A stretch of 64,000 nucleotides of DNA, taken from contig JAKQCX010000035.1 in assembly GCA_029558905.1 (NCBI GenBank), positions 186,001-250,000 of the forward strand. The letters are read 5' to 3'. Below are positions 11,137 through 20,780 of the stretch, in pieces. The stretch comes from Pseudomonadota bacterium. Lineage in GTDB: Bacteria > Pseudomonadota > Gammaproteobacteria > Burkholderiales > Thiobacillaceae. The notes under the pieces were generated by a model. It made no database searches, was not told the origin of the DNA, and worked only from the letters and a program-made list of their open reading frames with translations. Every line of letters starts with the position of its first letter. Position 1 is the stretch's first letter. Position numbers and translations under genes: made by a program.

Positions 11137-11167
11137 AAAAAACAGAGGCACCCCGTCAAGGTGCCTC
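11137..11167 (-). terminator. Rho-independent terminator or attenuator immediately before lepA
   Basis: On the minus strand a perfect 8-bp stem (GAGGCACC/GGTGCCTC, arms 11167-11160 and 11152-11145) with a 7-base loop is followed by TGTTTTTT. The T-run ends one base before the lepA GTG at 11136. It would end the rpoE-to-mucD transcript. Because nothing separates it from lepA, it could also act as a leader attenuator or block lepA initiation. Confidence 0.75.
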
Positions 11168-11247
11168 GCAGATCGAAAGGCGACGGATTTTACCCGAAAG
11201 ACCGGAAAAACCGCTGTTTCCCCAGCCTGGCCCGGGAGTCTTCCGGC

Positions 11248-12618
11248 TCAATCCAGGCGCAGGGATACATAGTGCGCGCTGTCGCCGCGCTTCACCAGCA
11301 GGGCCACCCGCTGCCTCTTACCGTCCACCAGGCGGGCCAGTTCGGCCGCGCTGTTCACCTCCTGGTTGTTCACCGCGAGGATCACGTCACCGGCCTCGAT
11401 ACCGGCCCGCGCGGCCGCCCCCGTGGCCTCTTCCACCAGCACACCCGCGCTGATCTTCAAGGCCTGCTTCTGGGCATCTCCCAGTGCGGAAACCACCAAG
11501 CCGGCGCGATTTTTCTCCTGTGTCTGGGGCACCTGCGCCACGCGATCCTCCTCCGGCATGCTGCCCACCTTCACGCTCACCTCCCGCTGGCCGCCCTTGC
11601 GCCAGGTGGTCAGTCTGGCCACGCTCCCGGGCTTGGTAGCCCCCACCATGCGCGGCAGATCGATGGACTGCCGGATGGGCTGGCCGTTGTACTGGAGGAT
11701 GATGTCGGAAGCCTGGATACCGGCCTTATCGGCGGGACCACCGGCCTCCACCTCGGCCACCAGGGCACCTTCCGCCTTCTTCAGACCGAAGGACTCGGCC
11801 AGATCCGCGGTCACCTCCTGGATCATGACCCCCAGACGGCCCCGCTCCACCCTGCCCGAAGCCTTGAGCTGGCCGGCGATGTCCATGGCCACGTCGATGG
11901 GAATGGCGAAGGACAGGCCCATATAGCCACCGGAGCGCGAGAAGATCTGGGAGTTCATGCCCACGACCTCACCCCGCATATTGAACAGGGGACCACCGGA
12001 GTTGCCCGGGTTCACCGCCACATCGGTCTGGATGAAGGGCACGTAGTTCTCCTGCGGCAGGGTGCGACCCTTGGCGGAGACAATGCCGGCGGTGACGGAA
12101 TTCTCGAAGCCGAAGGGCGCGCCCACCGCCAGCACCCACTCCCCCACCCGCAGGGCGTCGGGGTTACCGATGGTCACCCTGGGCAGGTTGTCGGCATTGA
12201 TCTTGATGAGGGCCACATCGGTGCGGGCATCCTTGCCCACCACCTTGGCGCGGAACTCCCGCTTGTCGTGCAGCTTCACCACCACCTCATCCACCTCGTC
12301 CACCACATGGGCATTGGTCAGGATGTAGCCGTCCGCGGAAATGATGAAGCCGGAACCCTGTCCATGCCGGGGCGGCGTGCGCTCCGCGCGGTTGGGATCC
12401 AGGTCCGGCGGCAGCATGCGGCGGAAAAAATCGAACATCTCTTCCGGTTCCAGCCGGCGCTTGCCACGCAAGACCGGGCGCCCTTCCTGCAGCGTGGTGA
12501 TGTTCACCACGGCAGGGGACTGACGCTCCGCCAGGTCGGTGAAATCCGGGAGTTGCGCCTGGGCAGGCAGTGCCAGAAGACCCAGGCTCAGGCTCATGAA
12601 AGCAAACCATCTGTGCAT
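11248..12618 (-). CDS. mucD: Periplasmic serine protease/chaperone DegQ/MucD (DO family)
   Basis: HtrA-type quality-control protease of the periplasm. 456 residues from ATG 12618: a Sec signal peptide ending LPAQAQ, a trypsin-like domain with the catalytic His in TNAHVVD, Asp in RTDVALIKI and Ser in GNSGGPLF, then two PDZ domains (about 265-350 and 365-450). It closes the sigma-E operon rpoE-rseA-mucB-rseC-mucD and is a likely effector of envelope stress. The long upstream open frame to 13011 is a shadow of rseC and was removed. Confidence 0.95.
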   Translation of the reverse strand: MHRWFAFMSLSLGLLALPAQAQLPDFTDLAERQSPAVVNITTLQEGRPVLRGKRRLEPEEMFDFFRRMLPPDLDPNRAERTPPRHGQGSGFIISADGYILTNAHVVDEVDEVVVKLHDKREFRAKVVGKDARTDVALIKINADNLPRVTIGNPDALRVGEWVLAVGAPFGFENSVTAGIVSAKGRTLPQENYVPFIQTDVAVNPGNSGGPLFNMRGEVVGMNSQIFSRSGGYMGLSFAIPIDVAMDIAGQLKASGRVERGRLGVMIQEVTADLAESFGLKKAEGALVAEVEAGGPADKAGIQASDIILQYNGQPIRQSIDLPRMVGATKPGSVARLTTWRKGGQREVSVKVGSMPEEDRVAQVPQTQEKNRAGLVVSALGDAQKQALKISAGVLVEEATGAAARAGIEAGDVILAVNNQEVNSAAELARLVDGKRQRVALLVKRGDSAHYVSLRLD

Positions 12619-12650
12619 GAGATACCTCGTCTGATCAGGGATTGAAGAGC

Positions 12651-13094
12651 TCAGGTCCTGCCGGCGCAACTCGCGCCGCCACGCCGCAGGATGACCGGCT
12701 CGACGGGTGGGCCCCGGCGGAAACGCAACCACAGGGCGGCCAGCAGGATTCCGCACAGACCCCCCAGGATGGCGCCCGGTTCCCGCAACGATTCGGGAGC
12801 GAGCATGCGCCCCAGGATGGCCGCGGCCAGCAGGACCAGGAGCGGCACCACATAGGCCGCGGCCGCGGCCCGCAACAGGGAACCTTCCGGCAACCCCACC
12901 ACCACCGTCTCGCCCGGGCGAGCGTCGATGGCGTTGCGTACCGGATATTCCATCTTGTCCGGGTGCCAGAAGCGGTTGAACATCGAGGAAGAGCACCCCT
13001 GGCCATGGCATGCCCCGCAGGACTGCGGTGCCTCGCTGACGACCCAGGCGGAATGGCCGTCGACGCGCGTGACCCGGGCGGGTGTTTCGATCAT
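12651..13094 (-). CDS. rseC: SoxR-reducing system protein RseC family
   Basis: 147 residues: an N-terminal cytosolic part with a Cys cluster (CGACHGQGC, about residues 26-34), then two close transmembrane helices (about 80-125). This matches RseC, which in E. coli positively modulates sigma-E and takes part in reduction of SoxR. The ATG at 13094 overlaps the mucB stop, and mucD follows 32 bp downstream, so it is a member of the sigma-E operon. Confidence 0.88.
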   Translation of the reverse strand: MIETPARVTRVDGHSAWVVSEAPQSCGACHGQGCSSSMFNRFWHPDKMEYPVRNAIDARPGETVVVGLPEGSLLRAAAAAYVVPLLVLLAAAILGRMLAPESLREPGAILGGLCGILLAALWLRFRRGPPVEPVILRRGGASCAGRT

Positions 13095-14038
13095 GGCCGT
13101 GGGCTCAGGCTGGTGGCGAGGGCCTCCACCGTAGGCCAGGGGGCCTCGCCCAGGACCGTGGCCTGCAAGTCGCCCACCTGACGCTTGATCATGTTGATCA
13201 TGCCCTGCCGGCTCTGCCCCCTGATGGTTTCCACCGGCCGGGTGGCGGGCTCCAGAAAGAGGGATACATGCGTGAGGCCATCACTGAAGACCCAGTGCTC
13301 CACCTCGCCGGCATGGTTCGCCAACTGGCGCTGCACGGCGGCGATTCGGCTGAACCCGGGCGGCAGCGCCGTCACCTCGACACGCGCGTGGGCCACGGGT
13401 CGCGCCGCCTCGGGAATATCCGGCATGACCGGCATGGGCCGGCGATCCACCCGGGGTGCGCCCCCCAGCCTGATCTCGGCGAAGCTGTACTGCATGAGGG
13501 GCTGACCGTCGCCGTTCACCATGATCGCCCGCAGGGGAAAGGCCGTGATCTTGTCCACGCACAGCACGTAACCCCAGCGAAACACGTCCCGGGGGAGGAT
13601 TTCCACGTTGTTGCACTCGCGTCCGGCCACCCGGTCGCTCCCGCTGGGGCGCACGTTGTACCAGTTGACCAGGGGTGCGGCATTTTCCGGTAGTAGATCG
13701 GGAAAATGCCGCCGATTGAGGCGTTTTTCCAACCGCAGCTGGGAACCGCTCGTCACCAGGGTGACGGAAACCTGTGGATTGCAGCGCACCTCCCGATGAT
13801 CGCCATCCACGCTGAGCAGGCGGCTTTCCATGTTGCTCCCGCTGGGCCGTCCGCTCACCGACAGGGTCTGGGTGTTCCCACCCTGGCGCAGGACGAACAG
13901 CCCCTCATAGCCCAGGCGGCGCGATGCATCGGAAATCCTTTGCAACCAGGCCGCGGCCTCCGGCGCGGGAAGCGTATCGGCGGCCCGGGCCGGTGCGGTG
14001 AGGGCGAGGACCGGGGCCAGCAACCAGGCCCAGGTCAT
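13091..14038 (-). CDS. rseB: Sigma-E regulatory protein MucB/RseB
   Basis: Periplasmic lipid/LPS-sensing negative regulator that binds the RseA periplasmic domain and shields it from DegS. 315 residues: a signal peptide (cleavage near ARAAD), a LolA-like N-terminal domain and a smaller C-terminal MucB/RseB domain. The start at 14038 overlaps the rseA stop (ATGA), indicating translational coupling and probably balanced stoichiometry with RseA. Confidence 0.93.
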   Translation of the reverse strand: MTWAWLLAPVLALTAPARAADTLPAPEAAAWLQRISDASRRLGYEGLFVLRQGGNTQTLSVSGRPSGSNMESRLLSVDGDHREVRCNPQVSVTLVTSGSQLRLEKRLNRRHFPDLLPENAAPLVNWYNVRPSGSDRVAGRECNNVEILPRDVFRWGYVLCVDKITAFPLRAIMVNGDGQPLMQYSFAEIRLGGAPRVDRRPMPVMPDIPEAARPVAHARVEVTALPPGFSRIAAVQRQLANHAGEVEHWVFSDGLTHVSLFLEPATRPVETIRGQSRQGMINMIKRQVGDLQATVLGEAPWPTVEALATSLSPRP

Positions 14039-14541
14039 GGGCGGGACTCCGTCAGGGAGACCCGGGTGAACTGCATCTCCGCGGGGGCGATGACGGCCTG
14101 CGCGAAGTCCTGGTGCGCCGCCAGATAAGGCTGCACATCCATGGGCGGGGCGTCATGGGCCGCCAGGGGCAGGGCCGGCCCCTGCTCTGGCAGGCGGCTC
14201 CATACACCCCAGGTGATGACCACCACGACGGCGGCGGCCAGCCACAGGCCGGGGCGCCGACCGGGGGTCGCGCGCATGGGAGCCAGCAGGGTGGGTTCTC
14301 GCTCCAGACGATGCATGACGCGTAGCGTCAGATCAGGTGCCACGGGGCCATCGCACAGGCCGCGCAGGGCATCGCCCACGGCGCAGTATTCGGCCAAGCG
14401 TGCCCGCATGTCGGCGTCGTCGCGCAAGCGTCGCAAGGTCTGTCGCGCCTGCTCCCGTGTCAGCTCCCCATCCAGCAGGGCGGACAGCGCCTCTTGTTCG
14501 TTTTCCTGTGGGAAATCCCGGGACGTGGATTTGGTCATCAT
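14035..14541 (-). CDS. rseA: Anti-sigma-E factor RseA/MucA
   Basis: Single-pass inner-membrane anti-sigma factor. The N-terminal cytosolic part includes EALSALLDGELTREQ, the sigma-binding signature, a transmembrane helix lies at about 97-114, and the rest is periplasmic. The start at 14541 is preceded by GAAGGTGG; ATG 14538 is adjacent, and a GTG at 14550 would overlap rpoE. It is 168 residues, a normal size. Regulated proteolysis by DegS- and RseP-type proteases is expected from the family; those genes are not in the window. Confidence 0.93.
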   Translation of the reverse strand: MMTKSTSRDFPQENEQEALSALLDGELTREQARQTLRRLRDDADMRARLAEYCAVGDALRGLCDGPVAPDLTLRVMHRLEREPTLLAPMRATPGRRPGLWLAAAVVVVITWGVWSRLPEQGPALPLAAHDAPPMDVQPYLAAHQDFAQAVIAPAEMQFTRVSLTESRP

Positions 14542-14543
14542 GC

Positions 14544-15143
14544 TTACCACCTTCGATCCTCCGGTGTGCCCAGAATGGGACGCAGCTTGGCGGCGATGGC
14601 CTCGCGCGCCCGGAAGATCCGGGAACGCACCGTCCCGATGGGACAGGCCATGGCCTCGGCGATCTCTTCGTAACTCATGCCTTCGATCTCTCTCAGGGTA
14701 ATGGCCTGGCGCAGTTCCACCGGCAGGGCCTGCACCGCTTCATTAACGGCATAGGCCACCTGTTTGGACAGAAGTTCCGACTCCGGCGTGCTGATGTCCT
14801 GGGTCATGAGCCGGTCCTCGGGGTCGTCCTCCTCGTCCATGGCCTGCTCCGACAGGGTCGGCATGCTCCGGCCCCGGGTTGCCAGGTGGTTCTTGGCGGT
14901 ATTCACCGCGATACGATAGAGCCAGGTGTAGAAAGCCGCATCTCCGCGGAACTGGGGCAGGGCCCGATAGGCCTTGATGAAGGTCTCCTGGGCCACGTCC
15001 TCCACCTCGTCCGGGTCGCGGATCATGCGCGACAGCAGGCGCAGGAGCTTGCGGCGGTATTTCTCCACCAGCAGCCCATAGGCATGCTTGTCCCCCTCAC
15101 GTACCCGTTCGACCAGTTGCAGGTCGAGTTCCCGGTCACTCAC
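14544..15143 (-). CDS. rpoE: RNA polymerase sigma factor RpoE (AlgU)
   Basis: Extracytoplasmic-stress sigma factor. 199 residues from GTG 15143 (VSDRELDLQLVERVREGDK), preceded by an AGGACA ribosome-binding site. Region 2 includes DVAQETFIKAYRALPQFRG and TWLYRIAVNTAKN; region 4 includes LPVELRQAITLREIEGMSYEEIA and GTVRSRIFRARE. It heads rpoE-rseA-mucB-rseC-mucD. The frame stays open far upstream through nadB, but that part is antisense shadow. Confidence 0.97.
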   Translation of the reverse strand: MSDRELDLQLVERVREGDKHAYGLLVEKYRRKLLRLLSRMIRDPDEVEDVAQETFIKAYRALPQFRGDAAFYTWLYRIAVNTAKNHLATRGRSMPTLSEQAMDEEDDPEDRLMTQDISTPESELLSKQVAYAVNEAVQALPVELRQAITLREIEGMSYEEIAEAMACPIGTVRSRIFRAREAIAAKLRPILGTPEDRRW

Positions 15144-15287
15144 GTTCTGTCCTGTCCCTGAAGTTAGACGGGTTGCGCTGCCCACCCGGACGGCTTTGCT
15201 TTCAGTCCGGGCACGAGTATAACCGCGCCCATCCGGGTGCTCGTGAACCGGCACCCCTGCTCCTGTGTGCCTCTTTCCCTGTCCAGC

Positions 15288-16868
15288 ATGCAACGCTTCG
15301 ACGTCCTCATCATCGGCTCCGGCCTGGCGGCCGTCACCCTGGCCCTGTCCCTGCCTCGGAGCCTGCGTATCGCCATGATCACCAAGAAGCGCTCCCAGGA
15401 CAGCGCCAGCGCCTGGGCACAGGGGGGCATCGCCGCCGTCATGGGGAAAGAAGACGCCCTGGCGGACCACGTACGCGATACCCTGGTGGCCGGCGCCGGC
15501 CTGAGCGACGAGGCGGTGGTGCGGCATGTGGTGGAATCGGGGCCGGCGGCCATCGAGTGGCTCATCGGGCTGGGGGTATCCTTCGATCGCCAGGACACCG
15601 GCTTCCACCTGACCCGGGAAGGGGGGCACTCCCATCGCCGGGTTCTGCACGTGGCCGACGCCACGGGGCAGGCGTTGCAGGAACGGCTGCTGACCCTGCT
15701 GCGTCAGGAAGGCCACATCCAGCTGCTGGAGCAGCACATCGCCGTGGATCTGATCACCGACCGGCATCTGAGCCAGCGAGGTCTGGGCCGCCATGTCTAT
15801 GGCGCCTACGTACTGGACACCCAGGCCGATCGCGTGGAGACCATGGGAGCGGGCTGCACCGTGCTGGCCACTGGCGGGGCGGGCAAGGCATTCCTCTACA
15901 CCACCAATCCGGACACGGCCACGGGCGACGGCATCGCCATGGCCTGGCGCGCCGGCTGCCGGGTGGCGAACATGGAATTCATCCAGTTTCACCCCACCTG
16001 CCTGTACCACCCCCATGCCAAGTCCTTCCTCATCACCGAGGCCATGCGGGGGGAAGGCGCCCTGCTGCGCCTGCCAGACGGCACCCGTTTCATGCCCGAG
16101 CACGACGAGCGTGCGGAGCTGGCACCCCGGGACGTGGTGGCCCGCGCCATCGACCTCGAGATGAAGAAGCGCGGCCTGGACTGCGTCTTCCTCGACATCA
16201 CCCACAAGCCCGCCAAGTTCATCGTCAGCCACTTCCCCACCATCCACGCGCGCTGTCTGGAACTGGGCCTGGACATCACGCGGGCATGGATCCCCGTGGC
16301 GCCCGCCGCGCATTACACCTGCGGCGGTGTGGTGGTGGACCTGGCCGGGCGCACGGATGCCAAATACCTCTATGCCATCGGCGAGACCACCTGCACCGGG
16401 CTGCATGGCGCCAACCGCCTGGCATCCAACTCCCTGCTGGAGTGCCTGGTCTACGGCCGTGCGGCGGCGGTGGATATCGCCGCCGCCGAGGCGCCGCCGG
16501 CCCGCGACCTGCCCGCCTGGGATGAAAGCAGGGTGACGGACGCGGACGAGGAGATCGTCATCGCCCACAACTGGCACGAGCTGCGCCGCTTCATGTGGGA
16601 CTACGTGGGTATCGTGCGCACCAGCAAGCGTCTGGAGCGGGCCAGCCATCGCCTCAAGCTGCTGTCCGACGAGATCCACGAGTACTACAGCAACTTCCGC
16701 ATCGGCAACGACCTGATCGAGTTGCGCAACCTGGTTCTCACCGCCGATCTCATGGTGCGCTGCGCCAAGCTGCGCCACGAAAGCCGGGGTCTGCATGCCT
16801 CCCGGGACTATCCTGGGCTGCTGCCCGAGGCCCGCGACACCGTGCTGGATCCGGCTTCCTACACCTGA
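15288..16868 (+). CDS. nadB: L-aspartate oxidase
   Basis: FAD flavoenzyme that oxidises L-aspartate to iminoaspartate, the first step of de novo NAD synthesis. 526 residues from ATG 15288 (MQRFDVLIIGSGLAAV, FAD-binding). Further motifs are AWAQGGIAA, HSHRRVLH, EFIQFHPT, HYTCGGVVVD and GLHGANRLASNSLLE, and a C-terminal helical domain. An earlier in-frame start at 15237 would add a leader not seen in the family. It is divergent from rpoE with a 144-bp gap, an arrangement seen in many proteobacteria. Confidence 0.96.
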   Translation: MQRFDVLIIGSGLAAVTLALSLPRSLRIAMITKKRSQDSASAWAQGGIAAVMGKEDALADHVRDTLVAGAGLSDEAVVRHVVESGPAAIEWLIGLGVSFDRQDTGFHLTREGGHSHRRVLHVADATGQALQERLLTLLRQEGHIQLLEQHIAVDLITDRHLSQRGLGRHVYGAYVLDTQADRVETMGAGCTVLATGGAGKAFLYTTNPDTATGDGIAMAWRAGCRVANMEFIQFHPTCLYHPHAKSFLITEAMRGEGALLRLPDGTRFMPEHDERAELAPRDVVARAIDLEMKKRGLDCVFLDITHKPAKFIVSHFPTIHARCLELGLDITRAWIPVAPAAHYTCGGVVVDLAGRTDAKYLYAIGETTCTGLHGANRLASNSLLECLVYGRAAAVDIAAAEAPPARDLPAWDESRVTDADEEIVIAHNWHELRRFMWDYVGIVRTSKRLERASHRLKLLSDEIHEYYSNFRIGNDLIELRNLVLTADLMVRCAKLRHESRGLHASRDYPGLLPEARDTVLDPASYT

Positions 16869-16887
16869 TCCTCCTGGCGACGACGTC

Positions 16888-18381
16888 TCAGGCCTGGGCG
16901 GCCCGCTTCGCCAGGAAATGCACCAGCAGGGGCACGGGCCGGCCGGTGGCGCCCTTCTCCTTGCCACCCTTCCAGGCCGTGCCGGCGATGTCCAGATGGG
17001 CCCAGTGGTACTTTTCCGTGAAGCGTGACAGGAAACAGGCGGCGGTGATGGTGCCCGCGGGGCGACCGCCGATGTTGGCCATGTCGGCGAAGTTGCTCTT
17101 CAGCTGTTCCTGGTAATCCTCCCACAGCGGCAGCTGCCAGCAGCGGTCGTGCGCCGCATCACCGGCCTGCAACAGCTCGCGCGCCAGGGCGTCGTGGTTG
17201 GCCAGCAGCCCCGTGGCCACATGCCCCAGGGCGATGACACAGGCGCCGGTGAGGGTGGCGATGTCCACCACGGCGGCGGGTGCGTAGCGCTCCGCGTAGG
17301 TGAGGGCATCACACAGGATGAGCCGTCCCTCGGCATCGGTGTTGAGCACCTCGATGGTCTGCCCGGACAGGGTGGTGACCACGTCGCCTGGCTTGTTTGC
17401 CCGGCCCGAAGGCAGGTTCTCGCAGGTGGGAATCAGCCCTACCACGTTCAGGGGTAGCTGCAGCGTCGCCACGGCCTGCAGCGTACCCAGCACCGAAGCG
17501 GCACCGCACATGTCGTATTTCATTTCATCCATCTCCGCCGCTGGCTTCAGGGAGATGCCGCCGGAGTCGAAGGTAATGCCCTTGCCCACCAGCACCACAG
17601 GCTTGTCCCCCTTCTGGCCGCCCAGGTGTTCGAGGATGATGAAACGCGGCGGCTCGTCGCTGCCCTTGGCAACGGAAAGGAAGGAACCCATGCCCAGTTT
17701 TTCGATCTGACCGCGACCCAGCACCTGCACCTTGAGGCCCGTCTCCTTGCCCAGGGCCTTGGCCTGATCGGCCAGATAGGTGGGGGTGCAGAGGTTGCCC
17801 GGCATATTGCCCAGATCCTTGGCCAGGCGCATACCGGCGGCGATGGCCCGCCCCCGGGTCGCGGCAGCCGTGGCCGCCGCCAGGTCGCCGCGGGCAGCTA
17901 CCGCCAGGGCCAGCCTACGCGGCCCCTTGCGTGTCTCCGGGGCCTTGCTCTTCATGCGCTCGAAACGGTAGCTGCCCTCCTCCGCCAGAAGCACGGCCTG
18001 CTCCACATTCCAGGCCAGATCGCGCCTCTTCACCGGGATTTCCGTCAGATACACATGGGCATCGCCCACGCCCGTATCCACGAGGGCCTTCACGGCGGCG
18101 TGCATCGCATCCCGATAGGCCTTGTCATGCAGATCCCGCTCCCTGCCCAGGCCCACCAGCAGCACGCGCTCGGCGGTCACGCCCGGCACGCTGTGCAGCA
18201 GCAGGGTGCTGCCCGTCTTGCCGTCCATGTCGCCACGCCGGAGAATGTCGGCCACATAGCCTTGGGCAGCCTGATCGATGATGCGGGCGGCCAGGCTGAG
18301 CTTCCTGTTCTCGAACACGCCCACCACCACACAGGCCGTACGCTGTTTTTCCGGGCTGCCGCTCTTGATGCTGTATTCCAT
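16888..18381 (-). CDS. pepA: Leucyl aminopeptidase PepA
   Basis: Hexameric, bimetal (Mn/Zn) M17 aminopeptidase; in E. coli it also binds DNA at carAB and cer sites. 497 residues. The start MEYSIKSGSPEKQRTAC at 18381 matches E. coli PepA and is preceded by GGAGAG. Metal and catalytic motifs are VGKGITFDSGGI, MKYDMCGAASV and NTDAEGRLILCD. It is divergent from lptF across 175 bp, the same arrangement as in E. coli. Confidence 0.97.
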   Translation of the reverse strand: MEYSIKSGSPEKQRTACVVVGVFENRKLSLAARIIDQAAQGYVADILRRGDMDGKTGSTLLLHSVPGVTAERVLLVGLGRERDLHDKAYRDAMHAAVKALVDTGVGDAHVYLTEIPVKRRDLAWNVEQAVLLAEEGSYRFERMKSKAPETRKGPRRLALAVAARGDLAAATAAATRGRAIAAGMRLAKDLGNMPGNLCTPTYLADQAKALGKETGLKVQVLGRGQIEKLGMGSFLSVAKGSDEPPRFIILEHLGGQKGDKPVVLVGKGITFDSGGISLKPAAEMDEMKYDMCGAASVLGTLQAVATLQLPLNVVGLIPTCENLPSGRANKPGDVVTTLSGQTIEVLNTDAEGRLILCDALTYAERYAPAAVVDIATLTGACVIALGHVATGLLANHDALARELLQAGDAAHDRCWQLPLWEDYQEQLKSNFADMANIGGRPAGTITAACFLSRFTEKYHWAHLDIAGTAWKGGKEKGATGRPVPLLVHFLAKRAAQA

Positions 18382-18556
18382 GTATCTCTCCATGTGTGCG
18401 TTGGGTGTGCCGGATGGCATGCCGGCGGATTATTCGTGGCCCGTTCCGGTGAGTCAAAGCCGGGCGGCGGACTGCTGTTGGGTACACGTCCGCGATTTCC
18501 ACCCGGAATCCGGGCTTCCGTCCCCGGCGGGCCGGATACCGCCCCACCACTGACCG

Positions 18557-19627
18557 ATGTCGCGCTTCGACCGTGCCCTTACGCGGGAAATGGCGGTCAT
18601 GTCCGCCTCCGCCCTGGCCGCGCTGCTGTCCATCTTCCTGGTGGTGGCCCTGGTACGCATCCTGGGGCGGGCCGCCTTGGGCGTACTGGAAACCGAGGCC
18701 GTGCTGCCCATGCTGGCCTTCGGCGTGTTGCGCTTCCTGCCCGTGTTGCTGTCCCTGGCCCTGTTCATCGGCGTGTTCATGAGCCTGTCACGCATCTGGC
18801 GGGACAGCGAGGCCATCATCTGGATGGGAGGTGGCGTGGGACCCTGGGGCTGGACCCGGCCGGTACTGCTGTTCTCCCTGCCCATGGTGCTGCTCATCGC
18901 CGGTGTAAGCTTCGAGGGGCTGCCCTGGGCGGCCAAGACACAGGCGGCCTACGAGCACATCCTCAAGACCCGGGACGAGGTCTCCGGGCTGGCGCCGGGC
19001 ATGTTCACGGAATACGGTCAAGGCAAGCGCGTGCACTTCGTCGAATCGGTTTCCGTGGACGGCCTGCGTGTGGGGAACGTCTTTGTGCGCTCCCAGTTGC
19101 ATGGGCGCACGGACGTGATCGTGGCGCGCCAGGGACATGTGCGCACCCAGGAGAATGGGGAACGGTTCCTGGTGCTGGAGGCCGGACGCAGATACGAGGG
19201 CAATCCCGGCGAGGCGGAATTCCGCATGGGGGAATTCGACAGTTATGCGGTGCGCATCCAGCCCCAGAGCCAGGACGAGATCCGCAACAGTCCGCGCATG
19301 CTGTCCACCCTCCAGCTCTGGTCGAACCCCACTGCCGTGAACATGGGTGAATGGGTCTGGCGCATGGGCTACCCGCTCAGTACCCTGCTCCTGGTGCTGC
19401 TGGCCATCCCCATGAGTTATGTGAATCCCCGCGCCGGCCGCTCCCTCAACGTGGTTTTCGCCATTCTCATCTATGTGGCCTACTACAACTTCGTCGGTCT
19501 CTCCGAAGGCTGGGTCACGCATGGCAAGCTGGTCGCCTGGCAGGGTCTGGGCCTGGTGCATGGCGGCATGCTGCTGCTGCTGACCCTCTTCTTCCGGCAA
19601 CGCTTCCGGGGCCCCTGGGCACGATGA
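18557..19627 (+). CDS. lptF: LPS export permease LptF
   Basis: Inner-membrane component of the LptB2FGC ABC transporter that extracts LPS and passes it to LptC/LptA. 356 residues: an N-terminal set of three transmembrane helices, a periplasmic beta-jellyroll domain (about 130-260) and a C-terminal set of three helices, ending in a basic tail. The stop overlaps the lptG ATG (ATGA). No clear Shine-Dalgarno precedes the ATG at 18557. Confidence 0.95.
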   Translation: MSRFDRALTREMAVMSASALAALLSIFLVVALVRILGRAALGVLETEAVLPMLAFGVLRFLPVLLSLALFIGVFMSLSRIWRDSEAIIWMGGGVGPWGWTRPVLLFSLPMVLLIAGVSFEGLPWAAKTQAAYEHILKTRDEVSGLAPGMFTEYGQGKRVHFVESVSVDGLRVGNVFVRSQLHGRTDVIVARQGHVRTQENGERFLVLEAGRRYEGNPGEAEFRMGEFDSYAVRIQPQSQDEIRNSPRMLSTLQLWSNPTAVNMGEWVWRMGYPLSTLLLVLLAIPMSYVNPRAGRSLNVVFAILIYVAYYNFVGLSEGWVTHGKLVAWQGLGLVHGGMLLLLTLFFRQRFRGPWAR

Positions 19628-20694
19628 GCATCCTGTTCCGCTATGTCTCCCGGGAGATCCTGACGGCCTCCCTGCTCGCCCTTCTGGCCCTGCTGGGTCT
19701 GTTTTCCTTTTTTGATTTCATCAGTGAACTCGGCGACACCCACGCCACCACCTACACCCCCCTGAGCGCACTGGTCTACGTCGCCCTGTACATCCCCGTG
19801 CGCCTGTACGAACTGATGCCCGTGGCCCTGCTCATCGGCAGCCTGTTCGCCTGGAACCGGCTGGCCCTGGCATCCGAATTCAGCGTCATGCGTGCCGCGG
19901 GCCTGTCCATGTACCGCCTGGTGTCCTGGATGCTGGCCTTGGGGCTGGGTCTGGGCATGCTGACCCTGGGGCTGGGCGAGTACCTCACGCCTTACTCCGA
20001 ACAGGCGGCCAAGCAGCTCAAGGCCCGGGCCACCACCGGTGTGGTGGCCCGGGAGTTTCGCACGGGTCTGTGGGCCAAGGACGGCAACACCTTCATCAAC
20101 GTGCGTGTGATGCGTCCCGATGCCAGCCTGCTGGACCTGAACCTGTATGTGTTCGACCGGGATTTCCACCTGCGCGCCTTGCGCCACGCGGCACAGGCCG
20201 TGTGGGCGGATGGGCGCTGGACACTGCGGCAGGTGTCCGAGACGGTCATCGAGCCCGGACGCACGCGCACCGTGCGCCTGCCGGAGCAGACATGGGAATC
20301 GGCCATCACGCCGGACCTGCTGGCGGTCCTGATGGTCACACCGGACCGGATGTCCATATCGACCCTGCGCGCCTATGTCCATCACCTGCGGGGCAACAAG
20401 CAGGATGCCGGTCGTTATGAGATCGCCTTGTGGAACAAGGTCATCTATCCGGTGGCCGCCCCCGTCATGCTGCTGCTGGCCCTGGCCTTCGCCTACCGTC
20501 CACCCCGGTCAGGGGGCACCGGCGGGCGGCTGCTCACCGGGGTGTTGCTGGGACTGGGCTTCCACCTGCTCAATCGTCTGCTGGCCCAGGTGACACAGCT
20601 GCTGGACTGGTCGCCACCCGCTGCCGCCTTGACCCCCGTGCTGATGTTCGCGGCCGCGGCCAGCATGGCGATCTGGTGGCAGGAACGGCGTTGA
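19624..20694 (+). CDS. lptG: LPS export permease LptG
   Basis: Partner of LptF in the LPS exporter. 356 residues with the same 3-TM/jellyroll/3-TM layout; the N-terminal MSILFRYVSREI and the internal SEFSVMRAAGLS coupling-helix motif, which contacts LptB, are visible. The ATG lies inside the lptF stop, so the two permeases are translationally coupled. lptB, lptC and lptA are not in this window and probably lie beyond kdsD to the left. Confidence 0.95.
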   Translation: MSILFRYVSREILTASLLALLALLGLFSFFDFISELGDTHATTYTPLSALVYVALYIPVRLYELMPVALLIGSLFAWNRLALASEFSVMRAAGLSMYRLVSWMLALGLGLGMLTLGLGEYLTPYSEQAAKQLKARATTGVVAREFRTGLWAKDGNTFINVRVMRPDASLLDLNLYVFDRDFHLRALRHAAQAVWADGRWTLRQVSETVIEPGRTRTVRLPEQTWESAITPDLLAVLMVTPDRMSISTLRAYVHHLRGNKQDAGRYEIALWNKVIYPVAAPVMLLLALAFAYRPPRSGGTGGRLLTGVLLGLGFHLLNRLLAQVTQLLDWSPPAAALTPVLMFAAAASMAIWWQERR

Positions 20695-20780
20695 GGGGAC
20701 AGCGAGCGGGCCAAAATCCGTGATTCCACACGCCCTACGGGGTTTCCTGGGTGGCATGCCTTCGTCGTCACGTGGCGCCC

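Noticed and set aside
15216-15221. TATACT on the minus strand upstream of rpoE as a -10 box
   Set aside because: The best -35-like sequence is about 20 bases away, too far for a confident promoter.
14544-16967. An 807-codon frame that extends rpoE upstream through nadB
   Set aside because: Only the last 199 codons match RpoE; the rest is antisense to nadB, so the start was set at GTG 15143.
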